From assembly GCA_030447505.1 (NCBI GenBank), contig JAUJOT010000005.1, forward strand, positions 176,393 through 240,392: 64,000 nucleotides of DNA. Direction: 5' to 3'. Below the pieces are notes generated by a model, which worked only from the letters and a program-made list of their open reading frames with translations, searched no databases and had not been told where the DNA came from. How positions within the stretch are numbered: position 1 is the stretch's first letter; every line of letters begins with the position of its first letter. This stretch comes from Solirubrobacteraceae bacterium (GTDB lineage: Bacteria; Actinomycetota; Thermoleophilia; Solirubrobacterales; Solirubrobacteraceae). Positions 1 through 9,724 of the stretch are shown piece after piece. Position numbers and translations under genes: made by a program.

Positions 1-2
1 CC

Positions 3-108
3 GAGCCGACGCAGCCGACCGAGCCGACGCAGCCGACCGAGCCGACGCAGCCGACCGAGCCGACGCAGCCGACGCAGCCCACGCAGCCCACGCAGCCCAC
101 GCAGGCTG
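3..108 (+). repeat. Tandem 18-base repeat coding EPTQPT
   Basis: Direct repeats of gagccgacgcagccgacc, with later 9-base PTQ units (acgcagccc), run from the window edge to about position 108. They keep the reading frame of the partial protein, so copy-number change would lengthen or shorten its stalk without frameshift. Confidence 0.85.
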
Positions 109-617
109 CGCCACTCGCACAGCAGTGCGCGGACGGCAAGGACAACGACCTCGACGGCAAGGTCGACGCCGCCGACCGGGGCTGCGTCAACGCGACCGAT
201 AACGACGAGACCGATCCCCAGGTGCTCCTGGTTCCGTCGGCGAGCGGCGGAACGCCGTTGCTGTCCCCGTTCCCCGTGGTGCGCCTGCGCGGGCGGATCT
301 TCTCGCGCCGCGTGGTCATCACCCTGCTCTCGGTGAAGGCGCCGAGAGGGTCGAGGGTCACGATCACGTGCCGCGGGCCCGTCCGGTCGTGCCGCAAGTC
401 GAGGTCGACCCGTAGGACGACCACGAGGACGACCCGGTTCCGCTTGTTCGAGCGGTCGCTGCGCTCAGGAACGGTCCTGCGGATCTTCGTCACGAAGCCG
501 GGCTTCCTCGGCAAGTACACGCGCTTCACGATCCGCCGGGGCAAGCCGCCGCTGCGTGTCGATGCCTGCTCGCGGCCGAACGCCACCTCGCGCCGCTGTG
601 CCCCTAGCCGGCCCTAG
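3..617 (+). CDS. C-terminal part of a PTQ-repeat surface or secreted protein (partial)
   Basis: The frame is open from the left window edge, so the start is missing; about 204 codons are visible. It opens with tandem EPTQPT/PTQ units (an 18-base DNA repeat over about positions 3–108), then a cysteine-bracketed acidic segment of the form C-ADGKDNDLDGK-V-D-AADRG-C, which looks like the short Ca-binding-like CxDGxDNDxDG modules common in actinobacterial exported proteins. The last 100 residues are basic and rich in Arg, Thr and beta-type residues (about 64–190) with a few Cys. A Pro/Thr-rich stalk followed by such a module suggests an exported or wall-associated protein. Family unknown; the C-terminal function cannot be told. 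Confidence 0.6.
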   Translation, partial: EPTQPTEPTQPTEPTQPTEPTQPTQPTQPTQPTQAAPLAQQCADGKDNDLDGKVDAADRGCVNATDNDETDPQVLLVPSASGGTPLLSPFPVVRLRGRIFSRRVVITLLSVKAPRGSRVTITCRGPVRSCRKSRSTRRTTTRTTRFRLFERSLRSGTVLRIFVTKPGFLGKYTRFTIRRGKPPLRVDACSRPNATSRRCAPSRP

Positions 618-676
618 CCGGGCACGCGGTCGGCGGCGCTGAAGCGGCGAGCCGGCGCCTGCGAGAATGACGGCAG

Positions 677-1843
677 ATGGCCCGGCGCCTCCTCATCCTC
701 GGCTCGACCGGGTCGATCGGCACGCAGGCGCTCGAGATCGTCGCGCGCGACCCCGAGCTCGAGCTCGTCGGGCTCAGCGCTGAGCGCTCGGCCGACGCGC
801 TGATCGAGCAGGCGCGCCGGTTCGGCGTGGACCGGCTCGCGCTCGCCGACGCCGACGCCGGTGCGCGCGCCGCCGAGGCGTGGACCGACGGCGAGGTGCT
901 GGTCGGCGCGGAGGGGCTCGTGCGGCTCGTCCTCGAGTCGGGCGCCGACCTCGTCCTCAACGCGCTCGTCGGCTCGGCCGGACTCGGTCCGACGGTCGCG
1001 ACGCTGGGGGAGGGGATCGACCTAGCGCTCGCCAACAAGGAGTCGCTCGTCGTCGGCGGCGAGCTCGTCATGGCGCTCGCCGAGGGCACCGGCGCGCAGA
1101 TCCTGCCGGTCGACTCCGAGCACTCCGCGCTGCACCAGCTGCTGGCCGGCGAAGCGCCGGGCACGGTCGACAAGCTCGTCCTGACCGCATCGGGCGGGCC
1201 GTTTCGCGGGCGCACGCGCGCCGAGCTCGCCGAGGTCAGCATCGAGGACGCGCTCGCCCACCCGACCTGGGAGATGGGCGGCAAGATCACGATCGACTCC
1301 GCGACGCTGATGAACAAGGGCCTCGAGGTCATCGAGGCGCACCACCTGTTCGGCGTCGGCTATGACCGCATCGACGTCGTCGTCCACCCGCAGTCGATCG
1401 TCCACAGCATGATCACGCTGTGCGACGGCGCCGCGCTCGCGCACCTCGGTCATCCCGACATGCGCGTGCCGATCTCCTACGCGCTGCACCACCCCGATCG
1501 CGTCGACGTGCCGCTGCGCGCGCTGGACCTCACCGAAGTCGGCGCGCTGACGTTCGAGCCCGTCGACCACGAGGCGTTTCCGGCGCTCGGCCTGGCTCGC
1601 GCGGCGGCGATCGCGGGCGGCACCGCGCCCTGCGTGCTGAACGCCGCCAACGAGATCGCCGTGCACGCGTTCCTGCGCGAAAGGCTCAGCTTTCTCGGGA
1701 TTCCGGCGGTCATCGAGGGCACGCTCGAGCGCCTGCCGGCGGCCCCGGTGCGCGCCTTCGAATCGCTCTACGAGGCCGACCGCGAGGCTCGTGCGGTCGC
1801 GGCGGAGCTCGTCGAAGCCTGGTCAGAGCGACTCCTACACTGA
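677..1843 (+). CDS. dxr: 1-deoxy-D-xylulose 5-phosphate reductoisomerase
   Basis: Second step of the MEP isoprenoid pathway: NADPH-dependent rearrangement and reduction of DXP to MEP in the cytoplasm. The 388-residue product has the N-terminal nucleotide-binding GSTGSIG (about residues 8–14), the VDSEHSAL segment (about 150) and the metal/substrate region GKITIDSATLMNKGLEV (about 200–216) followed by EAHHLFG. Length is normal for the family. It is followed after 4 bases by rseP, with ispG further down: the conserved actinobacterial dxr–rseP–ispG order, here interrupted by an oppositely oriented gene. Confidence 0.97.
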   Translation: MARRLLILGSTGSIGTQALEIVARDPELELVGLSAERSADALIEQARRFGVDRLALADADAGARAAEAWTDGEVLVGAEGLVRLVLESGADLVLNALVGSAGLGPTVATLGEGIDLALANKESLVVGGELVMALAEGTGAQILPVDSEHSALHQLLAGEAPGTVDKLVLTASGGPFRGRTRAELAEVSIEDALAHPTWEMGGKITIDSATLMNKGLEVIEAHHLFGVGYDRIDVVVHPQSIVHSMITLCDGAALAHLGHPDMRVPISYALHHPDRVDVPLRALDLTEVGALTFEPVDHEAFPALGLARAAAIAGGTAPCVLNAANEIAVHAFLRERLSFLGIPAVIEGTLERLPAAPVRAFESLYEADREARAVAAELVEAWSERLLH

Positions 1844-1847
1844 GCTC

Positions 1848-2969
1848 GTGAGCTATTTCCTGGCCTTCGCGGGCTTCGCCGCGCTGATCATCCTGCACGA
1901 GTTCGGCCACTTCGTGGCGGCGAAGGCGGTCGGGATGCGCGTCGAGCGGTTCGCGCTGTTCTTCCCGCCGCTCGTCGCGAGGTGGCGCCCGAAGGGCAGC
2001 GAGACCGAGTACGCGGTCGGTGCGATCCCGCTCGGCGGCTACGTGAAGATCACCGGGATGAGCCCGCAGGAGGAGATGCCTGCCGAGGTCGCCCACCGCG
2101 CGTACTTTCGCCAGAAGGTCTGGAAGCGGATCGTCGTCATCGCGGCAGGGCCGGTCGTCAACATCGTGCTCGCGTTCCTGATCCTGTGGGTGCTGTTCGC
2201 GTCGCGGCCGATGCAGCTCGTCCAGCCGGTCGTCGACCGGGTGCAGAAGGACAGCCCGGCGCAGGGCGTCCTGCAGCCCGGCGATCGGCTCGTCTCCGTC
2301 GACGGCCTGCCCGGCTACGCACGTGGGATCTCCGCTGAGCGCGGTGAGCAGCGCGTGCTCGCGCTGCGCAATCAGATCGCGCGCCACTCCTGCGCCGGAA
2401 AGCCCGAGCAGGGCTGCGCCGCGACACAGCCGGTGAAGCTCGTCGTGCTGCGCGACGGCGAGCGGCGGATGCTCGAGGTGACGCCGCGCTATGACGAGCA
2501 GGCCGAGCGGCTGCTGATCGGCTTCGAATTCGGCAGCCGCGGCGTCGACGTCGGCATTGCCGAGGCGGCGCAGCTCAGCGTCACGGGCATGTGGAACGTC
2601 ACGACGATCACGGTCGACCGGATCGTGCGGCTCTTCTTCGACGAGCAGGCGCGCAGCGAGGTCTCCGGCGTCGTCGGCACGTATGAGGCGACGCGCCAGA
2701 CGCTCGAGTTCGACACGGTCCGCGCGGTCAGCATCCTCGCGCTGATCTCGCTGTCGCTGGGGATCATCAACCTGTTTCCCTTCCTGCCACTCGACGGCGG
2801 CCACATCTTCTGGGCGCTCGCCGAGAAGGTCCGCGGGCGCGCGATCTCCTTCCGGGTGATGGAGCGCGCGTCGATCGTCGGCTTCATGCTCGTGCTCTTC
2901 CTCTTCTACGTCGGGCTGTCCAACGACATCGGACGATTGAGCAGCGGCGAGGGCTTCGGCGTGCGATAG
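1848..2969 (+). CDS. rseP: Site-2 intramembrane zinc metalloprotease (RseP/Rip1 family)
   Basis: A polytopic membrane protease that cleaves transmembrane anti-sigma factors and other single-pass proteins. The GTG at 1848 gives a 373-residue protein starting directly with the first membrane helix, which carries HEFGH (about residues 17–21) with the zinc-binding His pair and catalytic Glu; the third ligand lies in NLFPFLPLDGGH near residue 305. A PDZ-like domain lies between (about 115–230). A TACACT hexamer ends 6 bases before the GTG, fitting the leaderless promoter pattern seen across the window; the longer upstream reading frame overlaps dxr and is not needed. The 3' end overlaps the opposite-strand GGCT-like gene by 64 bases. 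Confidence 0.95.
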   Translation: MSYFLAFAGFAALIILHEFGHFVAAKAVGMRVERFALFFPPLVARWRPKGSETEYAVGAIPLGGYVKITGMSPQEEMPAEVAHRAYFRQKVWKRIVVIAAGPVVNIVLAFLILWVLFASRPMQLVQPVVDRVQKDSPAQGVLQPGDRLVSVDGLPGYARGISAERGEQRVLALRNQIARHSCAGKPEQGCAATQPVKLVVLRDGERRMLEVTPRYDEQAERLLIGFEFGSRGVDVGIAEAAQLSVTGMWNVTTITVDRIVRLFFDEQARSEVSGVVGTYEATRQTLEFDTVRAVSILALISLSLGIINLFPFLPLDGGHIFWALAEKVRGRAISFRVMERASIVGFMLVLFLFYVGLSNDIGRLSSGEGFGVR

Positions 2970-3529
2970 CGCGCGTCCAGGTCGATCCGCTCGAGGTCCA
3001 TCGGCGGCAGCTCACCGAGCGCGAGGTCGTCCTCGACTCCCAGCGTCGCAAAGGTCGCGCGCAGCGCCTCGACGTAGTCGGCGGCGACGACCGCGCAGCC
3101 GCTCGCGATCGCGGCCCGCAGCCGTGCGCGGCCGGCGTCGCTGCCGCGGTACGTCCAGACCGTGCCCGCAGCTCCCTGCACCGCGTCGCTGACGTCGATG
3201 CGCTCGTAGTTGCGCTCGCGCTCGTCGAGCGCCAGCAGTGCCGCATCGTCGACCGCGAACAGCACGCCTTCGGTCGCGGCATCGGGGTCCTCGACGATGT
3301 CCAGGAACGCGACGTACACCGCCGGCCGGCCGCCGTCCTCGCGGCGGCGGTAGAGCTTGTAGCCGGGGATCGTGACGCGATTGTCCATCGCCACGCCCCA
3401 GACGCGGCGATGGCCCTTCAGCCGCGCCGACCGTCCTCCGAAGCCGCGGGTCAGCGACCCATAGCCGAACACGAACTGCTCGAGCGCGTCGGCACCGTCG
3501 CCGGGCGCCTCGATCGCGCGGTCGGTCAT
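2906..3529 (-). CDS. Gamma-glutamylcyclotransferase-like (AIG2/ChaC-type) protein
   Basis: The product (207 aa) has the family hallmark FVFGYGSLTRGFGG near residues 19–32, the phosphate-binding YGSL loop, and a region around residue 100 with acidic residues (LALDERERNYERID) where the catalytic Glu usually lies. Enzymes of this fold release 5-oxoproline from gamma-glutamyl peptides or glutathione; the exact substrate cannot be read from sequence. It sits between rseP and ispG on the opposite strand, with its 3' end overlapping rseP. A TATCGT hexamer lies 6 bases upstream of the ATG with no Shine–Dalgarno, suggesting a leaderless message. Confidence 0.75.
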   Translation of the reverse strand: MTDRAIEAPGDGADALEQFVFGYGSLTRGFGGRSARLKGHRRVWGVAMDNRVTIPGYKLYRRREDGGRPAVYVAFLDIVEDPDAATEGVLFAVDDAALLALDERERNYERIDVSDAVQGAAGTVWTYRGSDAGRARLRAAIASGCAVVAADYVEALRATFATLGVEDDLALGELPPMDLERIDLDARYRTPKPSPLLNRPMSLDSPT

Positions 3530-3591
3530 CCTGCGACGATAGCCGCGCCGCGGTGATCGGCGCGGCGGGCACGGCTCGTAGAATCAGGGGC

Positions 3592-4848
3592 ATGGCTTCA
3601 GCACGACAGATCATGGTCGGCAGCGTCCCGGTCGGCGGCGGCGCCCCCGTCGCGGTGCAGACGATGACGAAGACCGAGACGGCGAACCTGCGGGCGACGA
3701 TGGACCAGATCCACAAGGTCGCCGAGGCCGGCGCGGACATCGTGCGCGTCGCCGTGCCGCGCGATCAGGACGTCGAGGCGCTGAAGACGATCGTCGTGCA
3801 GTCGCCGATCCCGATCATCGCCGACATCCACTTCAACCACACGCTTGCGCTCAAGGCGATCGACGCCGGGGCCCACTGCATCCGCCTGAACCCGGGCAAC
3901 ATCGGCGGGCCCGACAAGGTCGCCGAGGTCGCCGACCGCGCGAAGGCGGCCGGCACGCCGATGCGGATCGGCGTCAACTCCGGCTCGCTGCCCAAGCACC
4001 TGCACGCGCTCGAGCGCGACAACCCGGTCGAGGCGCTGACGACCGCCGCGACGGAGTTCGTCGAGCTCATGCACCGCCTCGACTTCTATGACTTCAAGGT
4101 CTCGATCAAGTCGACGAACGTGCCCAACACGATCGCCTCCAACCGCCTGCTGAGCGAGAAGATCGACCACCCGCTGCACCTCGGGATCACGGAGGCCGGT
4201 ACGAAGTGGTCGGGCAGCCTGAAGTCCGCGGTCGGGCTCGGCACGCTGCTCGCCGACGGGATCGGCGACACGATCCGCATCAGCCTCTCGACGTTTCATG
4301 CCGAGGAGGAGGTCAAGGTCGCCTGGGAGATCCTCAAGGCGCTGCAGCTGCGCGAGCGCGGCCCGGTCCTGATCGCGTGCCCGACATGCGGGCGCCTGCA
4401 GTTCGACATGGACACGGTCGTGACCGAGATCGAGCGCCGCCTGGAGGCCTACGCGGACCCGATCGAGGTCGCCGTGCTCGGCTGCGCGGTGAACGGCATC
4501 GGCGAAGCCTCGCACGCCGACTTCGGGATCACCGGCGCCAAGGACGAGGGCCTGATCTTCAGCCGCGGCAAGCCGCTTCGCAAGGTGCCGACCGCGCAGC
4601 TCGTCGACGTCCTGTTCGAGGAGATCGACAGGTACGCGACCTCGAAGAAGATCGTCGTCGACGAGCGCGCCGCCGCCGAGGGCGCCGCCTGGCTCGAGGC
4701 CAACGAGGACGCGACCGCGCTGACGCCGGAGCGCCTCGCCGCGCTCGAAGCCGCCGAGGCCGCCGCCAACGGCGGCGGCGACGGCGTCCTCGCCGCGCTC
4801 GACGAGGACGTCTCGCCGGTCGCCGGGCGGCGCTTCACACGCGCGTAG
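3592..4848 (+). CDS. ispG: 4-hydroxy-3-methylbut-2-enyl diphosphate synthase (flavodoxin/ferredoxin-dependent)
   Basis: Penultimate MEP-pathway enzyme: converts MEcPP to HMBPP with a [4Fe-4S] cluster. The 418-residue product has a TIM-barrel N-terminal part and the C-terminal cluster domain with CPTCGR (about residues 264–269) and VLGCAVNGIGEA (about 296–307), which supply the three Cys and the Glu ligand. The ATG at 3592 is chosen because TAGAAT ends 7 bases upstream (leaderless pattern) and the extra residues from the upstream in-frame ATG at 3553 are not family-like. The tail beyond about residue 350 is Ala/Glu-rich and longer than usual. Confidence 0.96.
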   Translation: MASARQIMVGSVPVGGGAPVAVQTMTKTETANLRATMDQIHKVAEAGADIVRVAVPRDQDVEALKTIVVQSPIPIIADIHFNHTLALKAIDAGAHCIRLNPGNIGGPDKVAEVADRAKAAGTPMRIGVNSGSLPKHLHALERDNPVEALTTAATEFVELMHRLDFYDFKVSIKSTNVPNTIASNRLLSEKIDHPLHLGITEAGTKWSGSLKSAVGLGTLLADGIGDTIRISLSTFHAEEEVKVAWEILKALQLRERGPVLIACPTCGRLQFDMDTVVTEIERRLEAYADPIEVAVLGCAVNGIGEASHADFGITGAKDEGLIFSRGKPLRKVPTAQLVDVLFEEIDRYATSKKIVVDERAAAEGAAWLEANEDATALTPERLAALEAAEAAANGGGDGVLAALDEDVSPVAGRRFTRA

Positions 4849-4863
4849 CGGCGTGGCGCCGCT
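4847..4863 (+). terminator. Short hairpin directly after ispG
   Basis: AGCGGCG-TGG-CGCCGCT is a perfect 7-bp stem starting in the ispG stop codon. There is no T-tract, so intrinsic termination is only possible, not shown. It lies between convergent genes (ispG plus, glycosidase minus). Confidence 0.3.
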
Positions 4864-4949
4864 GCGCGGCGGCCTTCGCGCCAAGGACGGGTCGCGAGGC
4901 ATCGCGCAGCACCGGCCGCAGCCGGCGCCGCGCGAGCATCACGAGTGCG

Positions 4950-6599
4950 TCAGGTTCCGTCAGCGGCGATCGACGTCGAGCCGATGCTGCCGTCCGGGCG
5001 CAGCCAGGTACCGCGCCACTCGCCCGCCAAGGCAGCCGGGGCGACCCGCGCCGCCGTGAAGTAGCCGAAGTGGTCGATCGCGACGGGATCGCCGACGGTG
5101 ACCCAGCCGATCGAGTTGTCCTTCGGGCGCCACTGGATCTGCACGACGTCGGCGACGCCGTTTCGCAGGAAGCGCATCTGCCCCCAGAGGTTGAACGACG
5201 GCGCGCCGGTCGCGGGGTCGACGCCGGTCGCAGTCGCGGCGAACGGGAACGAGTAGGCGTACGCCGCCGGTTTCGGTTGTCCGCGCCGGAAGAACAGCCC
5301 CGACTGATAGGTGAACCAGTAGCTCTTGGACGTCTTGGGTCGCCGGCGCACCGGCGCGACGTCGGCGAGCAGGAACTGCGCCTGCGACGCGATTCGCGGG
5401 TTCGACCAAGCGAGGTACTCGCCGATCATGTTGTACTTCGCCTGCGTTGCGAGCGGGACGCCCGAGAACGGGTCCGGCGGGTTCGTCTCGAAGCCGTACT
5501 CGGTCATGAACAGCTGCAGGTTCGGCGAGACGCCGCGCGTCTTGGCAGCCATCTCGTCGAGCAGCGTTCCGAGCTCGGAGATGTTCGCCATCGTCAGCGC
5601 GTCGGGGTGCGGGTCGCGCTGGGTCGGCGGCAGGTTCTTCGTATACGGATGGTGTGCGTAGCCGCTGGCCGACAGCGGTCCCTTCTCGAGGTCGCCGCAA
5701 TCGCGCACCTTCGCGGCGCGACCGCTGTAGCGCGTGCCGTCGGGCTGGATGCAGAACACCTCGCGCAGGAACTGCTTCGGGCGCATCGGAGACTTGCCGG
5801 TCTGCGCGTCGCTGCCCAGCGGCGCGGTCTCCCCGAGCAGGATGATGCTGTTGTCGACACGATGGCCGCTGGCGACGAGGCCCTGGTAGCCGGCCTGATG
5901 CAGCTTGCGAAACAGCGCGGGCGAGGCGGGCACCGTCTGACGGCCGCGCTTCTCCCACTGCGGCGACAGCCAGCCGCCCTGGTTGGGCTCGTTCCACAGC
6001 GACCACATGTTCACGCGCGGCAGCGCGCGGCGCGAGCCGTTCTCGTCGCGGTGCGTGCCGTCAAAGCGCTTGCCGACGGCCGTCACGAACAGCTTGAACT
6101 CGCGCACGCGCGGCTTGTAGGTCGACTGCAGGGCGGTTGAGCCCTTCGGCTTCTTCGCATGCGCCCAGCGCGGGCCGGGGCCGGTGACGTTGAAGTAGAC
6201 GCGGATGCCGCGGTCGGTGGCGGCGCTCACGAGGTTGTCGTAGCGGTCCCAGTTGCGGATCGGGTAGGTGCTCGGGTTGGCCGGCTTGAAGCGCTTGTTC
6301 TGCCGGCGGGCGACCTCGCGGGCGCGCTTGTTCTTGCTGCCCTTGAGCTTGGCGAGGTCGGACTTCGTGAACTTCGCGAACTCCGCGACCGTCTTCCACA
6401 GGACCGTGACGCGGACCGTGTCGACGCCCAGCGACTTCATCTGGGAGAGCGTCTTGGCGGCGGTGCTGTCGTCGCGATAGACCAGAAGGTCGTCGTCCAT
6501 CATGATCGACATCTGCGTCGGGCTCGCCTGCGCGGCAGACGGTGCGAGCAGCGCCCCGAGGACGAGCGCGAGGACGATCGAGCGAGTGCTGGGCGACAT
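4950..6599 (-). CDS. Secreted TIM-barrel glycoside hydrolase (clan GH-A; GH5/GH39-like)
   Basis: 549 residues with a signal peptide (basic start, hydrophobic core, cleavage likely after AAQA near residue 25). Clan GH-A features are visible: a first beta-strand/loop with DTVRVTVLWK (about 55–64), the acid/base site MWSLWNEPNQGG (about 200–211) and the nucleophile strand LFMTEYGFETNPP (about 365–377). A C-terminal beta-type segment (about 450–549) follows. Such enzymes hydrolyse cell-wall or plant polysaccharides outside the cell; the substrate cannot be assigned. AGGAG lies 5 bases upstream of the ATG, so this message has a classical ribosome site. Confidence 0.8.
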   Translation of the reverse strand: MSPSTRSIVLALVLGALLAPSAAQASPTQMSIMMDDDLLVYRDDSTAAKTLSQMKSLGVDTVRVTVLWKTVAEFAKFTKSDLAKLKGSKNKRAREVARRQNKRFKPANPSTYPIRNWDRYDNLVSAATDRGIRVYFNVTGPGPRWAHAKKPKGSTALQSTYKPRVREFKLFVTAVGKRFDGTHRDENGSRRALPRVNMWSLWNEPNQGGWLSPQWEKRGRQTVPASPALFRKLHQAGYQGLVASGHRVDNSIILLGETAPLGSDAQTGKSPMRPKQFLREVFCIQPDGTRYSGRAAKVRDCGDLEKGPLSASGYAHHPYTKNLPPTQRDPHPDALTMANISELGTLLDEMAAKTRGVSPNLQLFMTEYGFETNPPDPFSGVPLATQAKYNMIGEYLAWSNPRIASQAQFLLADVAPVRRRPKTSKSYWFTYQSGLFFRRGQPKPAAYAYSFPFAATATGVDPATGAPSFNLWGQMRFLRNGVADVVQIQWRPKDNSIGWVTVGDPVAIDHFGYFTAARVAPAALAGEWRGTWLRPDGSIGSTSIAADGT

Positions 6600-6637
6600 G
6601 GAGCTCCTACGAGACGTGGGCTGTTCGAACGCGCGAA

Positions 6638-6660
6638 CGGGACGGCCTCGTGCCGTCCCG
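6638..6660 (-). terminator. Hairpin between superoxide dismutase and glycosidase genes
   Basis: CGGGACGGC-CTCGT-GCCGTCCCG forms a perfect 9-bp GC-rich stem with a 5-base loop, 49 bases after the dismutase stop in the direction of transcription. The following bases are only moderately T-rich. Most likely ends the dismutase transcript before the glycosidase promoter. Confidence 0.5.
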
Positions 6661-6708
6661 CTCGTACAACACGTCGAGTGTGGCGGAAGTAGCGCGAAGC
6701 CTGGCCGT

Positions 6709-7317
<609 letters not shown>

Positions 7318-7382
7318 GAAGCGTCTCTCCTCTGGTCGGCGGACTCGCCACGGACTCTACCCGCGTAGGCTTCTGCTTCCCC

Positions 7383-9077
7383 GTGACCCGCCTCTCGCAA
7401 CTGCTGCTCCCGACCGAGCGCGAGCCGCCTGCCGACGCCGAAGCGGTCTCGCACAAGCTGATGGTCCGCGCCGGCCTCGTGCGCCAGATCGGCAGCGGCC
7501 TGTGGTCGTGGCTGCCCGCCGGCTGGCGGGTGCACCAGAAGGTCGTGCAGATCATTCGCGAGGAGATCGACGCGATCGGCGGCCAGGAGATGCTGATGCC
7601 GGTCCTGCAGCCTGCGGAGGCGTGGCACAGGACCGGTCGCTACGAGATCGACGAGCTGCTCAAGCTCAAGGACCGCAAGGGCGCCGAGATGGTGCTCGCG
7701 ATGACGCACGAGGAGTGCGTGACGACGCATGTCGCCCAGGTCGTGCGCTCCTACCGCGACCTGCCGTTCAGCCTCTACCACTTCCAGGTCAAGGAGCGCG
7801 ACGAGCCGCGCCCGCGCGCCGGCGTCCTGCGCACGCGCGAGTTCATCATGAAGGACGCCTACAGCTTCGACCGCGACCAGGCCGGGCTGCGCGCCAGCTA
7901 CGACGCCTACGCAACGGCCTACGCGCGGATCTTCGAGCGCACGGGCCTCGAGTGGTACAGCGTCGAGTCCGACGTCGGCATGATGGGCGGCTCGGCGGCG
8001 CACGAGTACATGGCGCCGTGCCGCGCGGGCGAGAACGAGGTCGCGCTCGCGCCGGGCTACGCGGCCAACGTGGAGGTCGCGAGCGCGCAGGCGCAACCCG
8101 TCGACGTGCCGGCGCCGCTGCCCGCGCCGGAGGCCGTGCAGACGCCCGCGGCGACGACGATCGATGCCGTGGCGCGGCTGCTCGAGCTGCCCGCGGGCGC
8201 GCTGCTGAAGGCGTTTCCGATCGTCATCGCGGACGACCGCGGCTTCGTACTGGTGGTTGTGCGCGGCGATCACCGGGTCAACGAGATCAAGCTCGCGAAC
8301 GCGCTCGGGTCGCCGTGGCGCGCGGCGACCGACGGCGATGTCAGCGCGCGGCTCGGCCCGCCCGGCTTCATCGGGCCGGTCGGCGCGGACGTGACGGTGC
8401 TGCTCGACGAGGGGGTCGACAGCGAGGGCGGCTACGTCGTCGGCGCCAATCAGGCCGACCGGCACCTGCGCGGCGTCAAGCCGGGTCGCGACTTCGACTT
8501 CGAGCGCGTCGACGTGCGCGTCGTCGAGGCCGGCGACAGCGTCGGCGGGCATCCGATCACGATCGAGCCGGCGATCGAGGTCGGCAACATCTTTCAGCTC
8601 GGCACGCGCTACTCAGAGCCGCTGGGCGCGACGTACCTCGACGAGGACGGCGCCCAGCGCCCGATTGTCATGGGCTCCTACGGGATCGGCCCGGCGCGGA
8701 TCGTCGCTGCGGCGGTCGAGCAGTTCTCCGACGAGAAGGGCATCTCGTGGCCGCGCGCGCTCGCGCCGTGGGACGTCGAGATCGTCGCGCTCGGCAGGTC
8801 CGGCAGCGGCGAGCTCGCCGCGGCGGAGGGGCTGTACCGCGATCTGCGCGCGATCGGCCTCGACGTGTTGCTCGACGACCGCGCGGCGGGGCCCGGAGCG
8901 AAGTTCGCCGACGCCGAGCTGCTCGGAATCCCGCTGCGGCTGACGGTCGGCCGCCGCTCGCTGGACTCCGGCCGCGCCGAGGCGCAGCGCAGGCGCGGCC
9001 TCGAGGACGTCGAGGGCGGCGTTGCGCTGGACGGCGCGGCCGAGGCCGTGACGGAGCTGTGGCGGACGCTCCCGTAA
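7383..9077 (+). CDS. proS: Prolyl-tRNA synthetase (bacterial type)
   Basis: Charges tRNA-Pro. The GTG start gives 564 residues. The N-terminus (RLSQLLLPTERE-PADAEAVSHKLM) and class II motif 1 region (GSGLWSWLPAG) are typical, and the motif 2 loop falls around residues 130–160 (FQVKERDEPRPR, then FIMKDAYSF). The segment about 220–400 is the inserted editing domain characteristic of bacterial-type ProRS, which hydrolyses mischarged Ala-tRNA-Pro. A C-terminal anticodon-binding domain begins near residue 465. It overlaps the next gene by 19 bases, suggesting co-transcription. Confidence 0.97.
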   Translation: MTRLSQLLLPTEREPPADAEAVSHKLMVRAGLVRQIGSGLWSWLPAGWRVHQKVVQIIREEIDAIGGQEMLMPVLQPAEAWHRTGRYEIDELLKLKDRKGAEMVLAMTHEECVTTHVAQVVRSYRDLPFSLYHFQVKERDEPRPRAGVLRTREFIMKDAYSFDRDQAGLRASYDAYATAYARIFERTGLEWYSVESDVGMMGGSAAHEYMAPCRAGENEVALAPGYAANVEVASAQAQPVDVPAPLPAPEAVQTPAATTIDAVARLLELPAGALLKAFPIVIADDRGFVLVVVRGDHRVNEIKLANALGSPWRAATDGDVSARLGPPGFIGPVGADVTVLLDEGVDSEGGYVVGANQADRHLRGVKPGRDFDFERVDVRVVEAGDSVGGHPITIEPAIEVGNIFQLGTRYSEPLGATYLDEDGAQRPIVMGSYGIGPARIVAAAVEQFSDEKGISWPRALAPWDVEIVALGRSGSGELAAAEGLYRDLRAIGLDVLLDDRAAGPGAKFADAELLGIPLRLTVGRRSLDSGRAEAQRRRGLEDVEGGVALDGAAEAVTELWRTLP

Positions 9078-9724
9078 GCGAGGCCGCCGACCAGGCCGTC
9101 GAGAAGGTCCGGCTGACGTTCCGCCGGCTCGCCGGGCTGGACCGCTCGGGACCGCCGCCGCCGCAGACGCGTCGCGGCCAGTCGTGGAACGTCTGGACGA
9201 TCCCCAACGCGATCGGCTTCGTGCGCCTGGCGCTGATCCCGGTCTTCCTCGTGCTCGCGCTGAGCTCCGAGAGCGGGACCGACGCGCTCCCGGCGCTGCT
9301 GTTCGCCGTCGTCGCGTGGAGCGACTACCTCGACGGGATCGCCGCGCGGCTCACCGGCCAGTACAGCCGCTTCGGTGCGCTGCTGGATCCGTTCGTCGAC
9401 CGTCTGCTCGTCGTCTCCGGGCTTGTCGTCTGCTGGAACTTCGAGCTGCTGCCGCGCTGGGCGATCGCGGTCCTCGTCGCACGCGAGCTGCTGCTGCTCG
9501 TCCTCGGCCAGGCCGCCCTGCGCCGCGGCCTGGAGCTGAAGATCAACTGGCCCGGCCGCCTTGCCGTGTGGCCGACGATGTCGGCGATCTTCTTCGCGCT
9601 CGTCGGTCTCGCGGCGCTCGCCGAGGTGCTGCTCTACATCGGGCTTGCGCTGGCGTACTACGCCGTCGTGCTCTACGCGCGCGAGGCGCTCGCGCAGCTG
9701 CGCGCGCTACGTGGCGGCGGCTGA
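9059..9724 (+). CDS. CDP-alcohol phosphatidyltransferase (PgsA-like membrane enzyme)
   Basis: Membrane enzyme that joins a CDP-activated lipid to a small alcohol in phospholipid synthesis; probably phosphatidylglycerophosphate synthase or cardiolipin-type. The family signature D-x2-DG-x2-AR-x8-G-x3-D-x3-D is complete (about residues 80–105, beginning DYLDG and ending DPFVD). Five or six hydrophobic helices follow, and there is a charged N-terminal tail of about 45 residues. The GTG at 9059 starts inside proS and keeps the frame. The 3' end overlaps the convergent HTH gene by 18 bases. Confidence 0.85.
   Translation: MADAPVSEAADQAVEKVRLTFRRLAGLDRSGPPPPQTRRGQSWNVWTIPNAIGFVRLALIPVFLVLALSSESGTDALPALLFAVVAWSDYLDGIAARLTGQYSRFGALLDPFVDRLLVVSGLVVCWNFELLPRWAIAVLVARELLLLVLGQAALRRGLELKINWPGRLAVWPTMSAIFFALVGLAALAEVLLYIGLALAYYAVVLYAREALAQLRALRGGG

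Noticed and set aside
4206..6140. 644-codon plus-strand frame across ispG and the glycosidase
   Set aside because: Overlaps two confident genes in other frames; composition typical of antisense in high-GC DNA.
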